Assembly (NCBI RefSeq): GCF_017356015.1
Contig: NZ_JAFIQV010000032.1
Coordinates: 1 to 64,000, forward strand
Direction: 5' to 3'
Length of the DNA stretch: 64,000 nucleotides
Source of the DNA: Azospirillum sp. SYSU D00513
GTDB lineage: Bacteria; Pseudomonadota; Alphaproteobacteria; Azospirillales; Azospirillaceae
Both the position numbers and the translations under genes were made by a program. The notes beneath the pieces were generated by a model that was not told the DNA's origin, searched no databases, and worked only from the letters and a program-made list of their open reading frames with translations. Below, in pieces: positions 62,431 through 64,000 of this stretch (its first letter is position 1; every line of letters begins with the position of its first letter).

Positions 62431-62739
62431 GTCGTCTTAACTCTGCCTCGGCCGCATACCTGCCGCTTTCATCTTCACAAACTTAATCAGCTCCTTATCA
62501 ACGAAAGTGCCAATGTCCGAGAACGCGTTTTAGGATGCCAAGCCGAAGTTTGCAGAGCAAATGGCTGTGCCCATTGAGTGCGGTTCTATGTGGTCAGGGT
62601 AAAGCCCGCGGAACTACCAGACCATCCCCCTGCAACGATGCCTCTGTTCAGCCTAAAGCAGCATCCTACCCAACACTATCCGAGACGTGCGACAGCAAAC
62701 ACACTCCAAGCACCACCGAAGTGAGTTTCATCCTTACCT
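62431..62739. other. AT-rich intergenic region
   Basis: No supported gene. This is the transition into the accessory segment carrying the subtilase. Confidence 0.35.
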
Positions 62740-64000
62740 TCAATTCTGAGATGGATTACCACCAACGGGATTCTCAATGTTGGCAATTTTTCCAAGATGG
62801 GCAATTGCCAACTTATCGACAGCTTCCAGCATAGCTTGAAGGTTGACCATTCCGTAGCCATAGCGTGGATCCCACGGCGTGACCTGGGCGGGATTGGGCC
62901 GGGCGGATTGGATTAAAATATTTCTAATTTCGGTTGAAGTAAGTGTCACTCCCTGTGAAGCAGCATACGACAACATGGCTGCGATGGCTCCGGTAACCGC
63001 GGGGGCAGCCATGCTAGTGCCCATCTTTCGCACGACCTTGGTACCGGTCCGTGACCATGCTGCCAAAACGTCATGACCTGGCGCCGAGATTTCCGGCTTC
63101 TCGCGGCCGTCTCGTGTTGGTCCGGCGGATGAAAAGTACGAGATAGGTGCATCGGGCCTTCCAGCGTGGTAGCTCCCGACAACAATGCTTTCTTTGCCGC
63201 AGGACAGCGATCCAAGCGTGCAGGTGCTGTCCTGATTATCTAAAGGGAAAGAAGACTGATTGCCATCCTGACGCTCAATCCAGGCGTGATAATCACCGTG
63301 CACGACCTTTTTCCCATGCAATCGAAGTGTCCAAATACCTCCGAGCTCTTTCTCGATGAAAACGCCGATTTGGTTCAAGGGCTCCCGTCCAAAACGTTCC
63401 TTGACCCGGTGTGTCAAGACAATGGCTGCCTGCTCATCAGTTTCATAAAGCCTCGCGACATTATTAAGCGCTACAGTAGCAACGGAACTTTCATTGGGAT
63501 CAAGGAGTTCCACCTCAAACTCGTCAGCGCCATCGTACCAAATCTCAAGTTCGCAATGAGTCTTGCCCATCTGAGGAATTACCCAAGGGATATCCACGGC
63601 CGCACCCTGCTGGAGTGTCCCTTGGCAATGGATTCCGTCATCATACGCATTACCGGCGGCAAGCACGACTGCGCGCCCTGGCTTTTCTGTAACAAGAGCG
63701 TCTATTCCCTGCTCGACTAGCGAGGACCCGTCATGCGGTCCCCCGTTGGTGCCAAGGCTCACATTGATGACACAAGGACGATTCACTTTCTCCGCATAAC
63801 GAAAAATGTACGTGAGCCCCTCAAGGAGAATAGCCGAATCCCCAAAAGCTATAATCGAGTACTTCTTCACCTGACCAAGCGATATCATTGATGGCTACAT
63901 CGACAAATACGACCTCAGCGCCGGGCGCAATCCCAGGCACCTTCGTCCCGATACCCGTGCCGCAAGCAATGTCCATGACGTGCGTGCCATGACTTCCGAT
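62740..64000 (-). pseudogene. Subtilisin-family (S8) serine protease, frameshifted and cut by window edge
   Basis: The frame entering from the window edge reads GSHGTHVMDIACGTG (the S8 His motif) and VPGIAPGAEVVFVDVA, then breaks. The next frame continues with GDSAILLEGLTYIFRYAE and runs to the Ser motif GTSMAAPAVTG and the stop at 62742. The join lies in a CCCCAAAA run at 63840-63847: deleting one base restores a continuous protein (DYSFGDSAILLEG). The N-terminus and catalytic Asp are beyond the edge. Codon use is AT-shifted. Either a real pseudogene or a homopolymer sequencing error. Confidence 0.85.

Noticed and set aside
62535..62834. Plus-strand frame of 99 codons near the subtilase
   Set aside because: It overlaps the subtilase 3' end, lacks a ribosome site and shows no protein-like pattern.

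Overview
The window looks like an alphaproteobacterial chromosome or chromid of the Azospirillum/Rhodospirillales type. The core genes have very high GC and strong GC3 bias. Chemoreceptors, two-component kinases, a full urea ABC transporter (urtABCDE), uvrB and an RpoH-type sigma factor are all present. This assignment comes from protein character and codon use, not from a database search. Several AT-richer segments interrupt the GC-rich backbone: about 1.0-3.5 kb, 38.8-42.0 kb, 53.3-54.4 kb and 62.4-64.0 kb. They carry accessory genes (transposase debris, a nuclease operon, a CHAT-like protease operon, a DUF4160/DUF2442 pair and a subtilase).

Layout. 0-3.5 kb: a truncated IS1595-type transposase, then an overlapping three-gene operon whose last product has a PD-(D/E)XK nuclease signature. 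3.8-20 kb: signalling and housekeeping genes (two chemoreceptors, a CYTH phosphohydrolase-like protein, small DNA-binding-type proteins, a GGDEF-EAL protein, a GAF-histidine kinase with a CheC phosphatase, uvrB). 20-25 kb: a sensor kinase, a TPR/O-GlcNAc-transferase-like protein and a LysR regulator. 25.5-26.9 kb: a glyoxalase-SDR pair that shares a putative operator with that LysR gene. 27-37.5 kb: a long minus-strand operon (M20 deacylase, class II aldolase, peptide/opine-type ABC transporter, ketopantoate-reductase-like enzyme, HDAC-type amidohydrolase, DMT exporter) divergent from its own LysR gene. 38.8-41.6 kb: a foreign island with a membrane protein, an exported protein and a CHAT-like cysteine protease. 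42-47.8 kb: urtABCDE. 48.1-52.5 kb: a giant NCS1 transporter-histidine kinase-receiver protein and a LuxR-type response regulator, divergent from urtA. 52.5-60 kb: a lipoprotein, two toxin-antitoxin-like pairs, an ArsR regulator, an acyl-CoA ligase/thiolase operon, a nitroreductase and RpoH. 61-64 kb: an exported trypsin-like protease, a small lipoprotein and a frameshifted subtilase that runs off the window edge.

Most promising leads: (1) the three-gene nuclease operon beside insertion-sequence debris; (2) the CHAT-like protease island, bounded on one side by an insertion-element remnant that abuts the urtE stop codon and has a diverged sister copy 42 kb away; (3) the transporter-fused kinase placed to sense urea or a related nitrogen compound for urt. 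Small-scale regulatory structure (a shared LysR motif, perfect inverted repeats ahead of the toxin-like pairs, nested palindromes) is recorded separately. No tRNA, rRNA, CRISPR array or replication origin was recognised.
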